From contig NC_133295.1 in assembly GCF_005239225.2 (NCBI RefSeq), positions 9,548,001 through 9,612,000 on the forward strand: a stretch of DNA of 64,000 nt. The letters run 5' to 3'. Position 1 is the stretch's first letter. Each line of letters starts with the position of its first letter. Both the position numbers and the translations under genes were made by a program. The notes beneath the pieces were generated by a model. The model was not told the origin of the DNA. It did no database searches and saw only the letters and a program-made list of their open reading frames with translations. Shown here piece after piece: positions 28,059-40,373 of this stretch. The DNA comes from Populus alba (lineage: Eukaryota > Streptophyta > Magnoliopsida > Malpighiales > Salicaceae).

Positions 28059-29720
28059 GCAGTGAAGTAGCTACCTTAACACGTGTTTTCCAGTATTTCT
28101 TGTTACCCATTTAATGTTTGGCTGAAATAACCTGATAAGTTAGATCACTGAAAAAGTACTGGATCTTTCATATCCTTGCTTGTGTTAGTGATAAGTGTAT
28201 TCTCATCTGCTTCTTGTGTACTTGCCTTCTCTCTCAAGGGAAAGGGGCCATGGTCCTGAACCAGAGGTTATCTCCTAATATAGCATAATATTGTATGCCT
28301 GAACACTGCATGGCATGCGTTTCTATTTATGGCTTTTCCAGATCCTCTAAAGAAACTTGGGTGCCTCTAAAATATGCTTTTTTATTTGCTCGCTGAAGTT
28401 TACAAGTTATCGGATCTTTTATCAGTGTGCTATCCGGTTAGTCTGTAATCATGCATTATATGTAAATAAGAACCGTACTGTTTGTCTTGAAAGAAAATTA
28501 AGCTGCAACTTTTGTGGGGTGAAAGCATACCAGTTCTTTGAATAGTTGGAGTTGCTGTTAATTTGATGGCCACTTTGGCAGCTATTCTGCTGGAAAACTG
28601 GAAACACGTGCAGAAGAATAACAATCATTCATGTGATGCTGTAATTGTCAGACAAATTCGGCAAGATGCCTCGCTAGTTTTTTGATTAAATTCAAAAACC
28701 GCACTATCAATTTGGATATCAATAATTAATGTACAAAAAGCTGGGAAGATATAAACAAGAAGCTAAAGTTAATTTTGATAAGAAATCAATCGGGATAATT
28801 GGAACTTTTTATGGAATGTGAACAGTTGGAAGAGGAAAGGATATAGCTAGCTGTGCATGTCAGAGCGGGAGGGAGAATCACTCCACCTTTATTAAGTGCT
28901 TGTAGTTACCTTGCTGGTCACGCGATTGATTATAGCGGCAAAGCAAGGAAGAGAAATTTGGAATCCTTCAAGCCTGAAATGTCATGGGCAGGGCATGTTT
29001 ATAACAAAAGCTAAATGGGGGTGGAAAAAATACTGTACATATAGAGGAGATATTTCACTGGAGGTTGAACTAGTAGTTTTACTTTTAATTTTTTATTTTT
29101 TTTAAGTGGGTAACTGTTTTTTTTACTTTCTTTCACAAGGAAATCTAGGTTTTTTAAATTTCCACTTACAAGCAAATAATGTTTTTAACCTCAGAAAAGA
29201 TAAAAAAAACTTTGCTTGTAGGGGTATTTTGTGTAATTAAAAGGATCATGAGGAGCGTTTTAGTATTTCCATGTATTTTTTAATAAAAAAGTTACTGGAG
29301 CATGTTTCACATGCCTCGACGAGTGGGTGGCCCCCTCGTCATTAAGGAGACATGTGAGATGTTTTCCGACGGAAAAATCTGGTTAATCATCATATCACTA
29401 TATGCACAGTCATGCTATTTTTTGTATTTAGCGACGTCTTTAAATATATCATGATTGAATTGCAGCCAGTAATTAATTGTTTGTGTTTTTTTTTTCCTCC
29501 TAGCAACTAAAGTGTATCATTGTCGGATGGTGATTTTTTATTTTATTTTTAAAAGGTTCAACAAGGAAGTTTTGATTCGTAGCTTAACTCTACCACCATC
29601 ACATCTTTTAGAGGGGTCCCTAAGATATTGCAACAATCTCCTCGAGGCTTGAGGATAGGCAGGCAGCTAGCAAGTGCAGATTCTTTTCCATCAGATCATT
29701 CGACTCTGCTGCCGCAGCAT
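28059..29720. other. Intergenic; 3' flank of the small gene, no further gene seen
   Basis: Moderate-GC sequence to about 28700 may be 3' untranslated. After that it is AT-rich with short chance frames only. Confidence 0.4.
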
Positions 29721-29721
29721 C

Positions 29722-29723
<2 letters not shown>

Positions 29724-29762
<39 letters not shown>
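29724..29762. repeat. Poly-T tract, 39 nt
   Basis: An uninterrupted run of 39 T residues. Its length suggests either the tail of a minus-strand retroposon or slippage. No SINE boxes were recognised next to it. Confidence 0.8.
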
Positions 29763-29765
<3 letters not shown>

Positions 29766-31350
29766 GTTTCTAGAAATGAAAGGGAAAGAAATCGTCATTG
29801 CCTTGAAATACTGAAGGCCCAGCTTTGTCCATCCCTTACTTTGGATCTTTACTTGCATCACATGGTTTTGTCTCTAAAAATACTTGTTCGTGGTCCTTTA
29901 CCATGACGTCAAGGGGATACCATGTGTTATGATGCTAGTGGAATAAAAAAAATTTCAAGTAATTATTTTTTTTAAAAAGCAAATAATTTTTTTTAAAGCA
30001 AGAAAACTATAAAATTTGAATTATTGATTTAATTAAAACTATGATTTAAAAAAACATCATAAATAATACAAACAAAAAAGACAATAATTAATCATATTCA
30101 AGGAAGGATAAAAAAAAAGCTTGTTAGAAACCTACTGTTACTTCTTCATTATGGATACTGCTTAACCACAGTTTAAACCATTATAAAAAGCTCATGCCAA
30201 CATTAAAAGAGACCTTATGCGTCATCAAAGAAACGAGCAAATTAATTAAAATATTATGAGATAAGCATCTCATGTTTATTTTTGTTAATTTAATTTAATT
30301 AAAAAACAAAATTTCTTAAAAAAAGCTAGATGGGAACGGATAATGACAAATAAAAAAAAAATCCAAAATAACTCGTGTTATTATCAAAATTAATAAAAAA
30401 TCTATAGAAAGTAAATAAAAAAAATAATGGTGTCCAATCTCTAATTAAATAAACTTTGAAAGATAAAAATGAAAAAAAACAATATGAACTTAAAATAAAA
30501 AAAAAAACAAGCAAATCCGAGTGAATTTTCTAAACCTATGTTAATTTCTCAAACTCACAACTTGTAAAATTCTAAATCCGGTTTAAATTAAGAAGCTGGA
30601 TTTCTAACAAATTAAATGTTAAAACATGAAATTTTTAAAAAATGAATCAGTTTAAAAGAAACTATCAAGACATCAAAAACTAAAATTAAATAATAAGAAT
30701 CAAATTAGTAGAAATAAAAATTTGAAGAGAAGGATCGCATGCACCAAATTAGATGTCTACTTGGAACATGCACCACAATTGGATCGAGGGGAAGCTGAGA
30801 TGAATTGAACATTGCTTTGGAAGTCACCATACGACCACCACAAGGCATCTTATGCACCACCCAAAAAGCACAGAGACAATTCACATGTTGGCGTGCCAAC
30901 AAGGTTTTTTTTTTTTTTTTCCCTAATAATATCTATACTATATCAATTACTGAACAACCCCTAAAAAAACCAATTATTATAAAGAAAATCCAATTTGAAA
31001 AGACAGACTTTGGATCAAAGTTGTGAAAAAAATTCGACTTTAAAGATTGCGCTATTTAAATTTTTTTAGAAAATGTAAAAGAAGATAAAATTTCTAGAGC
31101 AAGTTAGAAAAACTTTCTGTTAAGGGTGATCAAGTGATTTTATTGTGCTGGATAAATGTGTTCTTGCTCCTTTTCAATTTATAAATGACTTTTTGACATT
31201 AAAAAAGATTATTATACCCCTCATATAAGGTTTAATAATTTTGAAAAAAAAAAAGCAAGATTATTAATTTACTATTGAAATCCACGTTAAATTTACTCAT
31301 AGGATACAAAATTTACACCCAGCTCTTTTAGCTTTTTTTATTTATTTATT
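29763..31350. other. AT-rich intergenic DNA, no gene seen
   Basis: The sequence is mostly A/T with homopolymers. A small moderate-GC island at 30730-30905 ends in the palindrome TGTTGGC-GT-GCCAACA (about 30886-30901). No coding frame is credible. Confidence 0.5.
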
Positions 31351-31355
31351 AATTT

Positions 31356-31543
31356 AACCCATTGAAACAATTAACATATATGCTTTACTTATTTATTTGT
31401 GTATTAATATTGTGTCATATGGATTGGTGAAATTGTTAGGAGTATTAAATGACGCTTGAACCCTTAATTGGAACGATTAACATATATGCTTTACTTAATT
31501 ATTTATGTATTAATATTGTGTCATATAAATCGGTGAAATTGTA
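31356..31543. repeat. Two-copy tandem duplication, period about 106 bp
   Basis: TTAACATATATGCTTTACTT occurs at 31371 and again at 31477. Both are followed by TATTAATATTGTGTCATAT and GGTGAAATTGT. The copies differ by a few substitutions and small indels. Confidence 0.8.
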
Positions 31544-32540
31544 TGTGTTAAAACTAAATTAAATTATTTATGTTGGTATTAATAACTTGTAAAACTTTTT
31601 TAGTTAATGTAATAGGTAAAAGGTTAAACTCATACTCTAAGTATTTTAATGTTTTTTCCTCTTAAAAATCAACTTTTTTAATGATTAAATTTAATTGGGT
31701 TGATTAGATTTTACTGAATTAATATTTTAATTAATCCAATTAAAATTTTATTTGAATTAGATTCCGAATCATTAAATTTTTAAATCAATCCACTAGAAGA
31801 AGTTTGATTTAAAAATTATATTATACACATTATTTGTATAAATTGAAGAATATAACATCAAAATGTTTCTTCTCATTTTTTTTAACTCACAAGGAATCCA
31901 ACCTCTCTACTAAAATAACAATAAATATAAAATAATAAGGAGATGGATAAATAAATTGAAAAGATATAAAAGTAAGAGTAAGACATGGAGCTAAAAAGAA
32001 ATTATAACACAAAAAATGCAATTGATCCTAGGGCAATTGTTACAAGCTACAACATATAAAAGGAGCATTAATTCAAAAAGAAAAAGAAAAAAAAAGAGAG
32101 CATATTATTATTTCTTCCTTTGTATTTTGTTCATCAACTAGTTAATAGCCCTGCCAGCATTGCAGGGTTGTCCTTGTTTAATTTGGCTACATGTCGCATA
32201 GCCGTCTTCAAGATAAGAACCAACTTATAATAAGTAAATCTCATTCGTCATCTTCTGACATCATCACATTGATGCGATTTTTAGGAGGAATCCTTATCTG
32301 TCCAAATCAAATATATCAATATTTTTAGGGTTTTTTTTTAATTATTATCATCATGATTTGAAATGATATTTTAATTATAACGAGATACATGCGTTGCCGC
32401 AGGTTTATAAAATAAATATATTTAATAGTGTTATAATTGTGAACCAGCGCTAGATAAGTAATAAAAACTAAAGATATGATGGAGCTAATATTTCATTACG
32501 GGAAAAAAAGTTGTGTTGGTGATCAAAACTTAGAGACTGA
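31544..32540. other. AT-rich intergenic DNA
   Basis: No gene is seen. A small perfect hairpin CCCTGC-(7 nt)-GCAGGG lies at 32149-32167, and the sequence leads into the tandem array beginning near 32552. Confidence 0.5.
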
Positions 32541-34150
32541 ACAAAATGATATGTAGCAATCCATAATGTTTTAGGAGGAAAGATACATTGCTTTCGCCAC
32601 ATGATTTAGCTTTTTTGTTAATAAAAGGCAAAAAAAATTACAAAGCTAAATTTTCTACCAACTTAATATTAAAAAAAAACAACAAAGATAATTTTGGAAG
32701 GAAAAAAACCTATAAGAAAAAACATTGTAGCAATTGATAATGTTTTATGAGGAAAACTACAGTGTTTTCCCCAATAAAATAAAATAAAAAACCATTTAGA
32801 TAAATACTATAGCAATCCTTATTGTTTTGTAAGAAAAACTATAACGCTTTCCCTATATGATTTAACTTTATTGTAATTATAATTCTTAACCAACTTAATA
32901 TTTTTTAAAAATAAACAAAGATAATTTTGGAAAAAATAATAAAAAAATCATATGGGAAAACACTGCAATAATTCACAGTGTTTTAAAGAAAAAAATTATA
33001 AAGCTAAATTCTTAATCGGCTCAATATTAAAAAAATATTAAATCAACAAAGATAATTTTAGAAACAAAAATATTAAAAGAAAACACAAAAAAAAAGAAAA
33101 AAATCATGTTGGAAACACTGTAGCAATTCACGATGTTTTGTAATGAAAGCTACAGTGCTTCCCCACATGATTTAACATTATTTATAATGAGTTTTAATAG
33201 TAATTTTCAACAATGTTTTGTGAGGAAAGTTACAGTGCTTTCCCCACATGATTAAGCTTTATTACAAAGTTAAATTCTAACCAACTCGATATTAAAAAAA
33301 ATAAAATCGACGAAGATAATTTAAAAAAAATATTACAAAAAAGAAAAACACAAAAGAAACTGGAAAAAAAACCATGTAAGGAAAAATTGTATCAATCCAT
33401 AGCGTTTTGTGAGGAAAAACTTGTATTTATTTGTAATTGCAATTATTAAACAGCTTAATATTTAAAAAAATAAAACTGACAAAGACAATTTTAGAAAAAA
33501 AAAAAAAACATAACAAAACAGAAAAAAAACCACATGAGAAAAAACACTGTAGCAATCCACAGTAATTTGCAAGGAAAGTTACAGTGCTTTCCTTACATAT
33601 TGTAACTGTAATTTTTAACCAGCTCAATATTAAAAAAAAAAAAAGATAATTTTGGAGAAAACAAAAACAAAAACAAAAACAAAGAAAACCATGTAGAGAA
33701 ACACTGTAGCAATCAACAATGTTTTAAAGAAAAAAAATTACAAAACTAAATTATTAATCAACTCAATATAAAAAATTTAACAAATATAATTTTGAAAAAA
33801 TAAAATAGAAAAACTAATTGAAAAAACACCGTAGCAATCCACAATATTTTAAAGAAAAAAAATTACAAAGCAGAATTTTTAACCAGTTCAATATTTAAAA
33901 AGTAAAATCAATAAAGAAAACATTTTAAAAGAAAATTAAATGAAAAAAAAAAAGAAGCAAAGTTGGAAAAAAGAAAAGGAAAGAAATTTAAAAAAAAAAA
34001 GAGAAAAAAAACGAAAAAAAAAATGAGGGAAAGTTGAAAAAAAAAATGAAAAAATGCAAAAAAGAAAAGAAAAGAGAGAAAGCACTGTGGATTACTGTTG
34101 TAATCCACAGTGATTTAGGTGTGGGGGAACTGTGATTCCCCCACACCATT
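32540..34150. repeat. Degenerate tandem array of about 155-bp hairpin-bearing units (satellite-like)
   Basis: The core CACTGTAGCAATCCACAGTG, or a decayed form, starts near 32552, 32726, 32806, 32961, 33115, 33207, 33386, 33545, 33702, 33827 and 34083. Several intervals are 154-159 bp, with half-length or longer ones where units were lost. Better units continue GAGGAAAGTTACAGTGCTTTCC, CCACATGATTTA, TTACAAAGCTAAATTCTTAACC, AACTCAATATT, and AAAGATAATTTTGGA before an A-rich spacer. Each carries two short self-complementary segments (CACTGT/ACAGTG and GGAAAG/CTTTCC). The last unit has two perfect, longer hairpins at 34083-34112 and 34118-34147. No protein frame spans the array. Confidence 0.75.
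34083..34147. repeat. Two adjacent perfect hairpins at the end of the tandem array
   Basis: CACTGTGGATTAC-TGTT-GTAATCCACAGTG (13-bp arms) is followed a few bases later by GGTGTGGGGGAA-CTGTGA-TTCCCCCACACC (12-bp arms). Both are perfect inverted repeats with short loops. They resemble longer, undamaged versions of the two small hairpins in the other units. Confidence 0.9.
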
Positions 34151-34238
34151 TAGATATTGTTAATATTATATTTGGAACACTGACAACTGATGATTAAAAA
34201 AAAAAAAAAAACTTAGAAGCAATATTTTTAGGTACTTG

Positions 34239-34243
<5 letters not shown>

Positions 34244-34297
<54 letters not shown>
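34244..34297. repeat. (TA)n microsatellite, about 54 bp
   Basis: An uninterrupted alternating TA run. Similar runs occur at about 44037-44081, 49637-49669, 53863-53897 and 59959-59992. Confidence 0.95.
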
Positions 34298-34299
<2 letters not shown>

Positions 34300-36950
34300 A
34301 GAACTTTCAAATGTTTAATTAAGTATTGTTTTTTTAAAAATGTAATATTATTTTAAAGAGATAAATTCTGAAATTTATATGCTAATAACATTCATAATGA
34401 AAAAATTATGAACCCTTTACCTAGATAATTTAAGGAGTATTATAACCCTTTAACCTTATTCTTTTACTAAAGTGAAAGGATCGAAAAGTTATTCCATTCT
34501 TATAGATGAAATTTATATTATGAACTATATTCTACTTATTTTATCCAAGTAAAAAATAAAGACATTGTGGGTCATAAGATATTATAATACACTTAATAGT
34601 ATTGATGGAGTATAGACTTGTTTGATTAAGTCTATTTGTTAAAAAAATAATTTCTCTAAAATTTATTTAAGCATTAGACTCAAATATTATGTTTGAATCT
34701 CTACATGTTATGGATCCGGCTACACATTAGGCCTAGACAAACATGGAGTACCTAGCCATGCGTAGGATGCAATAGCAAAAAACCTTAGGCTCAACACCCG
34801 TGGGAAATGCGTGCTAGGGCACTTCATTCATCTGACAAAGCGCCAAACTCAAGTCTTGGGTTTTGAACTGTGTCAGGCTCATCATGCCTGTGTTGGAGTA
34901 TTTGGGGCTAATGTATGTCAGCCCAACACACTTGAGAGTTTGAGAAAATAACACGTGTATCTTTCTTGATCTAGCATTTATTTGAAAAAAAATATATACA
35001 AAAAATTACTTATAAAATTTTGGTTTATTAACAAGTAATTATTATGAAATTTAAGTGTTTAATACCTCGTTTCTTAATATTAAAAAAAATGATTATGAAA
35101 TAATTTTACCAATAATGATGGTAATGAGAATAATAAAAATAATTATAGTGATCATGCTGTAGTAGTGGAGTATATGGTGGGATAGTAATAAAAAATAATA
35201 TATTTTTAAAATATCAATACCATCACCATGAAAAGAGTTTTCATTTGTATTTTTTTAAAATCAAACATCTAAAAACAGCAAATAAAACTTTCATTCTTAT
35301 TTCCAACATTTTTTTTTTTATCAAACAACACCTTAGGTTTAGTGTGAAATTTATTAGAATTCTTGAACTATTTTATTTTCAGACTGATTTTGATGTTGTT
35401 ATGTATGTTAATTTCTCTCTCTCTCTCTCTCTTTCTTAACTTTTTTTTATTTTTTTATCATTGACTTATAAGTCATATTTATTATTTAATTCATATTTGC
35501 AATTAATTTTTATTGCAATTTTTATGAATTGTAATATATATCAAATAATGCGTATATTATTGGTTTTTTTTTTTTTTTTTTTTTTTATGATTCCCTAACC
35601 AGAGTCTAATGCCATCTTGATGTATGAGCTTTGATTGAGGTTGGAATGCATAGACATTGTGATTGTGGTTGTAAAATGTTTTTTAAAAAATTAATTTTTT
35701 TAGGTTTAAATTAATTGTTATGTGTTTTTGAATCGTTTTAATATTTTAATGTGTTGATGCTAATTTTTTTTAAAATATTATTTTAATTTATTAAAAAAAA
35801 AATTTTAAAAAGAATTTCAATTATACTTTAAGACAAGATAGTTATTTGTCCAGTCCAATCTAACTTTGTCTATTCTAGTCCAATAAATATTATCCAACAT
35901 ACCAAACATCATATAAGTACAACAATGAGTTGAGATTTCTTATCTTAACTATTAAAAAAAATGAACATAATTATTGCATATAGGTCAATAAGCTTGCTTA
36001 TATGTTATTCATATTCCTCATGATCTAGCATCTGGAATAAGGATATCAAATAATCTTTTACTTGACAAGTTAGGTAATCCAAATATATTATTTTATAAAA
36101 TATTTATTGTATATTACGAAGCTTTCCTAGATTTTGTTTTTGAAAATTAGCATGATTAATTAAAATATTGGTAGAATAGCATAGTCTATATTTATTATGA
36201 TTTAAAAATACAATATTTTATAAATATCATGATTCTAAATCGTGCTAACTTAACATACAATGACTCAAAATCGTAACCTTTCATAAAATTTAAACATAAC
36301 CTCTCTTCTTCTACTTCCTCATAGAAACAAACCCAAACCCCCCTCTCTAAAAAAGATGATTAACAACACCCTCTATCTTTACCTTAACTTTAAAAAGTTT
36401 CTTATTTTACCATAAAACACCTAAAAATGCATAATTCTTCGTCTCTAAGCTTCTAACCAACATTTTTTTTTCCTTAAAAAACCCCCGCCCTCAATGCTAC
36501 CATCACTTCTTAGCCTCCAATCAAATTTGATTTGGAGTATTAGAATTTGAAATCAAAAACTTACAGATAGCCATGTGAATGACAACAACAAAATTGATTA
36601 TTGAGTTTAGTTTGAATATTAATATTGTTTTTGCATTTACATGTGAAAGAAGTGCAAATTGATATGTTGGGTTATTTACATGATCAATAATTGTTAAACA
36701 AGTGTTAGAAACCAAATAAATTATAAAAAAAAATAAAGTGGGAAAAAACTACAGGTTCTTTCAATTCACCCTAAATTCAAAAGATATTTTGATTCTAATA
36801 TGCTTGAAAAAATAATAATTTAATGAATACAAAGGGGAAACGATTATAGTTATTATGCAATTCACAAAAAAATCAAAAAAAATTCTGATTATAAGATATT
36901 TGAATTTCACTCCTAAAAAGGGTTAGCAATCCTTAATTTCACATCGAAAA
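34298..36950. other. AT-rich intergenic DNA with repeat fragments
   Basis: No gene is recognised. A GC-richer block at 34720-34960 looks like part of a dispersed repeat of unknown family. There is a CT microsatellite at 35412-35432 and a 20+ nt poly-T tract at 35566-35586. One copy of the AT-rich MITE-like family occupies about 35650-35820. Confidence 0.5.
35650..35820. mobile_element. Copy 1 of an AT-rich MITE-like dispersed repeat
   Basis: It contains GATTGTGGTTGTAAAATG near the left end and, inverted, the family wording AGCATCAACACATTAAAA and ACGATTCAAAAACACAT. The same family is seen at about 43755-43880, 49960-50100, 57650-57780 and 57895-58085. Confidence 0.5.
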
Positions 36951-36959
36951 AAGATTTTA

Positions 36960-37345
36960 TATTTTAGGTTTAGAAGGTTTAAAGTTTGTATTTAGTGTCA
37001 ATTTAGTTTTTAGAATTGATGGTTTAAAATTTGTATTTTAGGGTTGGTGTTTGATGTTTAGATTAAGGTTAGGACTAGTTAATGTTAGTTTTTTTGGTTA
37101 AGGATTCGGGGTTATTAGTTAGAGTTAGAGTTAGTTTTGAGATAGATGATTTGAGGTTAGAAATCAGTTAAGGTTAAAGTTTAGATTAATGTTAGTGTTT
37201 AGGGTTTGCATTTAGTTTTTTTTATTTTTTAATAATTGAGGGTGTAGTTAGTGTTTGGAGACTTTAGTTAGGGTTATGAGTTAGTTAAGGTTTGGCAAAT
37301 AAGAATTTAGTTTAAGGTTTTGATTTAGAGGTAATTTGTGGTTTA
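36960..37345 (+). repeat. C-poor, GT-rich tract with degenerate telomere-like TTTAGGGTT motifs
   Basis: About 385 bp have almost no C on the plus strand, with many GGTTTA, GTTAGG, TTAGGGTT and TTTAGGG words. It looks like a heavily mutated interstitial array of the plant telomere heptamer or a GTTAG-type simple repeat. No open frame of note. Confidence 0.5.
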
Positions 37346-38729
37346 GTAGATGTCACAATAACATCTATCAAATATTGTGTTTTCCAATAATGATTTTTTT
37401 ACATGTCCTCATTTTGAAATCATAATAAGTATAAAACTATGAGATGTAATTAATATTTTTTTTACTTGAGTTATTTAGCTAAAAAATTTAATTTCTTGTG
37501 CTAACAAGTGAAAATACCTACTTTTCTATGTGATTTTTCTCTCTTTTTGTATATTTCAAAAGAAAATACAAATGAATTACTTTTAAAATTTTAAAATATC
37601 ATTATCAAAACCAAACTGAACCAAGTGGTTTCAATTAAAGAACCCTAACAATTAATCTAGTTTGATTTGATAATTTAAATTATTTATAAAATTTATTTAA
37701 TAAAATTTGACTTGGATCAAACTAGATTAACCAAGAATTGACTTGAAAAATCAAGTTGAACGGATTCAAAAACAACCTATCGGGTGTCACTTAAAAAAAA
37801 TCTAAAAAAAAGAGCCCTTTCTAGGTATTGAATCAGTCAATCTCACCTATTTCAACTAGTGAAACATTGATTTTGAATTGGTGAACTAACACCTTCGCAG
37901 GTTCATTTTCTGGTTCTTGCAACATTGGTTAAGATTATAAAATAATTAAAATACATATATTATAAGGTCCTCTTATAATAACAAATTAAGAAATGATAAT
38001 CATAGTAACAAGACTGGGTCCAACCTATAACCAGAGCCTAGGTCGACATAAAACTATCATTTCATATATATATGTATATATATATATATTACTTGAATTT
38101 TAACCCCGTTGATCGGACCAGGAACTGACCATCAAGTCGACCAAGTTTACCCATTCAACTTCCATCTCTGGTCAACATAAGACCAGAGTTTAATAGCAGT
38201 AATGATACCAGCACCGCCCAGAGAAATAAAGAACAGCATGTTCATCGCACATCTGGGCTTAAAAAATCCTCAGACACGGCGTGGCATCTCATCCCCAGGC
38301 ATCAAATACTGCAGCCACTAGCGAGGACCGCATTCATTGAATGATTGTGTCCATTCACAGAACACAAACAATAATAATAATAAAAAAATGCATCCCTACC
38401 ACTACACAGCTTGATTTTTCTGCTTCACAAAACGATAAAAACCACTTGAAGTTCAAGGATCAATCGAGAAATGTTTGCGAAGAAAAAGAAGCGGCTGGCT
38501 TCTTTCCAGTAATGTCAAACTACGAGCAAGAAACAGTCACAAAACGAAGAGGAATCTATCTTAAGATAATAATAATAATAATTATAGCAAAATGAAAACC
38601 ATTCAGCGATGGATGGATATTCCTTTTCGGCCAGGTCTGTACAAGAGCAAGAGATACAATCCCAGACACCTAACTTAACCTTATCTAACCCTATTTCTTC
38701 TAATTAATTACCAGACCTGTTATCCTTTC
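37346..38729. other. Intergenic DNA downstream of the MYB gene
   Basis: It holds a perfect 15-bp inverted repeat (37652-37666 and 37716-37730), a TA-rich microsatellite near 38065-38090, and a GC-richer stretch (38100-38340) with GGTCAAC-type repeat words. The part from about 38500 to 38729 is probably MYB 3' untranslated sequence. No other gene is seen. Confidence 0.45.
37652..37730. repeat. Perfect 15-bp inverted repeat with 49-nt loop
   Basis: TTAATCTAGTTTGAT at 37652-37666 is the exact reverse complement of ATCAAACTAGATTAA at 37716-37730. Confidence 0.9.
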
Positions 38730-40373
38730 TCAAGCAACAACGATGGTTTTATCACCGTTTTTCAAACTTGACATCGTCTGGAAAGCTGAATGCCTAGATG
38801 ACGATGCCCTCTGATCAGACGATGAAGACAGATCGAGTGACAACGGAGATGGATCAGCAACCGGCTTCAAGTTTAAGTTAAGATCAGGCATTGCTGAAGT
38901 ACAGGGAGCTGGGACGACGGGGACTGTGAGGACTAGATTTGTTGAGTAGTTAAGGGATTGATTGCCTTGTCCAAGTGGTCGGTTTTCCATTATTGGACTC
39001 TCAATTTGGAGAGGCGACACGGCAGGACTGACAGTTCTTCTTCTTACAGGGAACGGAAGCACCCCAGGGAAACTGGTGGTGCTGTTGGCTTGCAGCGGTG
39101 GATTTGACTCGGGTGCCTGGTTGTTGCTCTTGCTGTCTTGGCATTGAGCTTGCTGCTCTTCCATTGGAGTTTCCGTCACCTGATAAAAATAAGATGAAGG
39201 CGATGCTCAAACCCTTTCTAACAACTGCTTGGTGGAGAAAACAAAGCACATCGAACAAATTGCATGATTGTAAATGAAAAAACAACTACTTGGTGAGCTC
39301 AAGTCTATAGTTTCAGTTCTAAGAAAACAAACAAAAACGGTTTTACAAGGATCTACAAAACTTTACGCAAATAATCCCCAAGGATTATTAAGCATGCTTA
39401 ATTTTTTATTTTTGGTGCTGTCGATATCCACAACTGACTTAGATTAAGATCCTCAATCAACCAGATCCATATTAATTTAATCAAATCTGCCTGATTTAAG
39501 AAATCAAACAAAGCTTAAAACAATTCAGCTAATCAAAATCCCATCGTGTAAAAAAAATTAAAATTATGATTATCAAATTTCTCTGATTTAATAGTCAAAC
39601 ACAAACCAGATCAATCAACACTCAAGGCTTCAAAACAATTATCAGTTAATCAAGAAGCCCGGTAGCGCTGATGGGATGTGATATTAATACCATATCGGTG
39701 GTGATATCAAAGAGGCTAGATCGGCGGCGGCGGCGATTCCCATTACTGTTGCGGAGAAAATGCTTCTGAGCATGACTAGCAACCTGAGTTGGTGTTCGGG
39801 TCTTGACAAAATTGCGAGAAATTCCTCTCCAGTCTCCTTTGCCCATTTTCTGCAATCCTACAAGGAATCTCTTGTGCTCCTCCTCTGTCCATGGCAATCC
39901 TGTTTCATAATCCACACAAACAAAAGATAAGATGATCATGAACCAAAAGAAGCAATTTAGTTTCTATCCAAAATATCATTTTTATCTAGAGGTATCGAAA
40001 TAATATCAAAATAAATATTCAGAAAAGCCCAATTAATTAGACATGCCTCCACAAATCAACGATTAATTACTTTCAGATAAAAAAACAAACCTCTCTTTCG
40101 TTGGCTACGCCTTTCAGAGGCTGAAGAAGAGTGTTGAACGGTGTCGTCTGCAGACATATAACCAGAAACAGCAGCAGAAGCAGATGCACCGGCAGCGGCT
40201 TCTTCATCTTCCTCGTTATCATTCAAGTGCTCATAATCATTCATATTATTCAAACTCACAATTTTCCTCATATTATCAACCACCACTCTGACTCCAAACA
40301 GCAAAATCTCCTTCGGCCTCGTCTCTGCCGCTCCTCCAACACCGCTACCTGTGGAGCTACTACCGGCCACCAT
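38730..40373 (-). CDS. Single-repeat MYB transcription factor, SHAQKYF class with repressor motifs (KUA1/MYBS3-like), 3 exons
   Basis: DNA-binding regulator of the plant 1R-MYB (MYB-related) class. Exons on the minus strand: 40373-40091, 39899-39691, 39179-38730, joining to 942 nt (313 aa). The start [10 protein letters not shown] is the first ATG in frame. Residues 25-29 are LFGVR, the (R/K)LFGV-type repression motif. The MYB repeat (about 95-145) reads [20 protein letters not shown] and ends in SHAQKHF, with H in place of the usual Y of SHAQKYF, followed by an Arg-rich stretch NRRRRRSS likely to aid nuclear localisation. The C-terminus has two EAR-like motifs, DLNLNL (263-268) and LSLDL (277-281), supporting a repressor role. 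Family members bind the TATCCA/ATAAGATA-type motif and act in sugar, light, ageing or stress responses. The exact orthologue is not assigned. Confidence 0.92.

Noticed and set aside
29600..29906. 92-codon frame across the 39-nt poly-T tract
   Set aside because: The frame depends on a run of phenylalanine codons from the homopolymer, and nothing else supports a gene.
33427..34108. Minus-strand frames rich in Phe and Leu
   Set aside because: They are translations of poly-A spacers in the tandem array, not proteins.
32540..34150. CRISPR-like array
   Set aside because: This is eukaryotic nuclear DNA, units are long and degenerate, and there are no unique spacers of uniform length.
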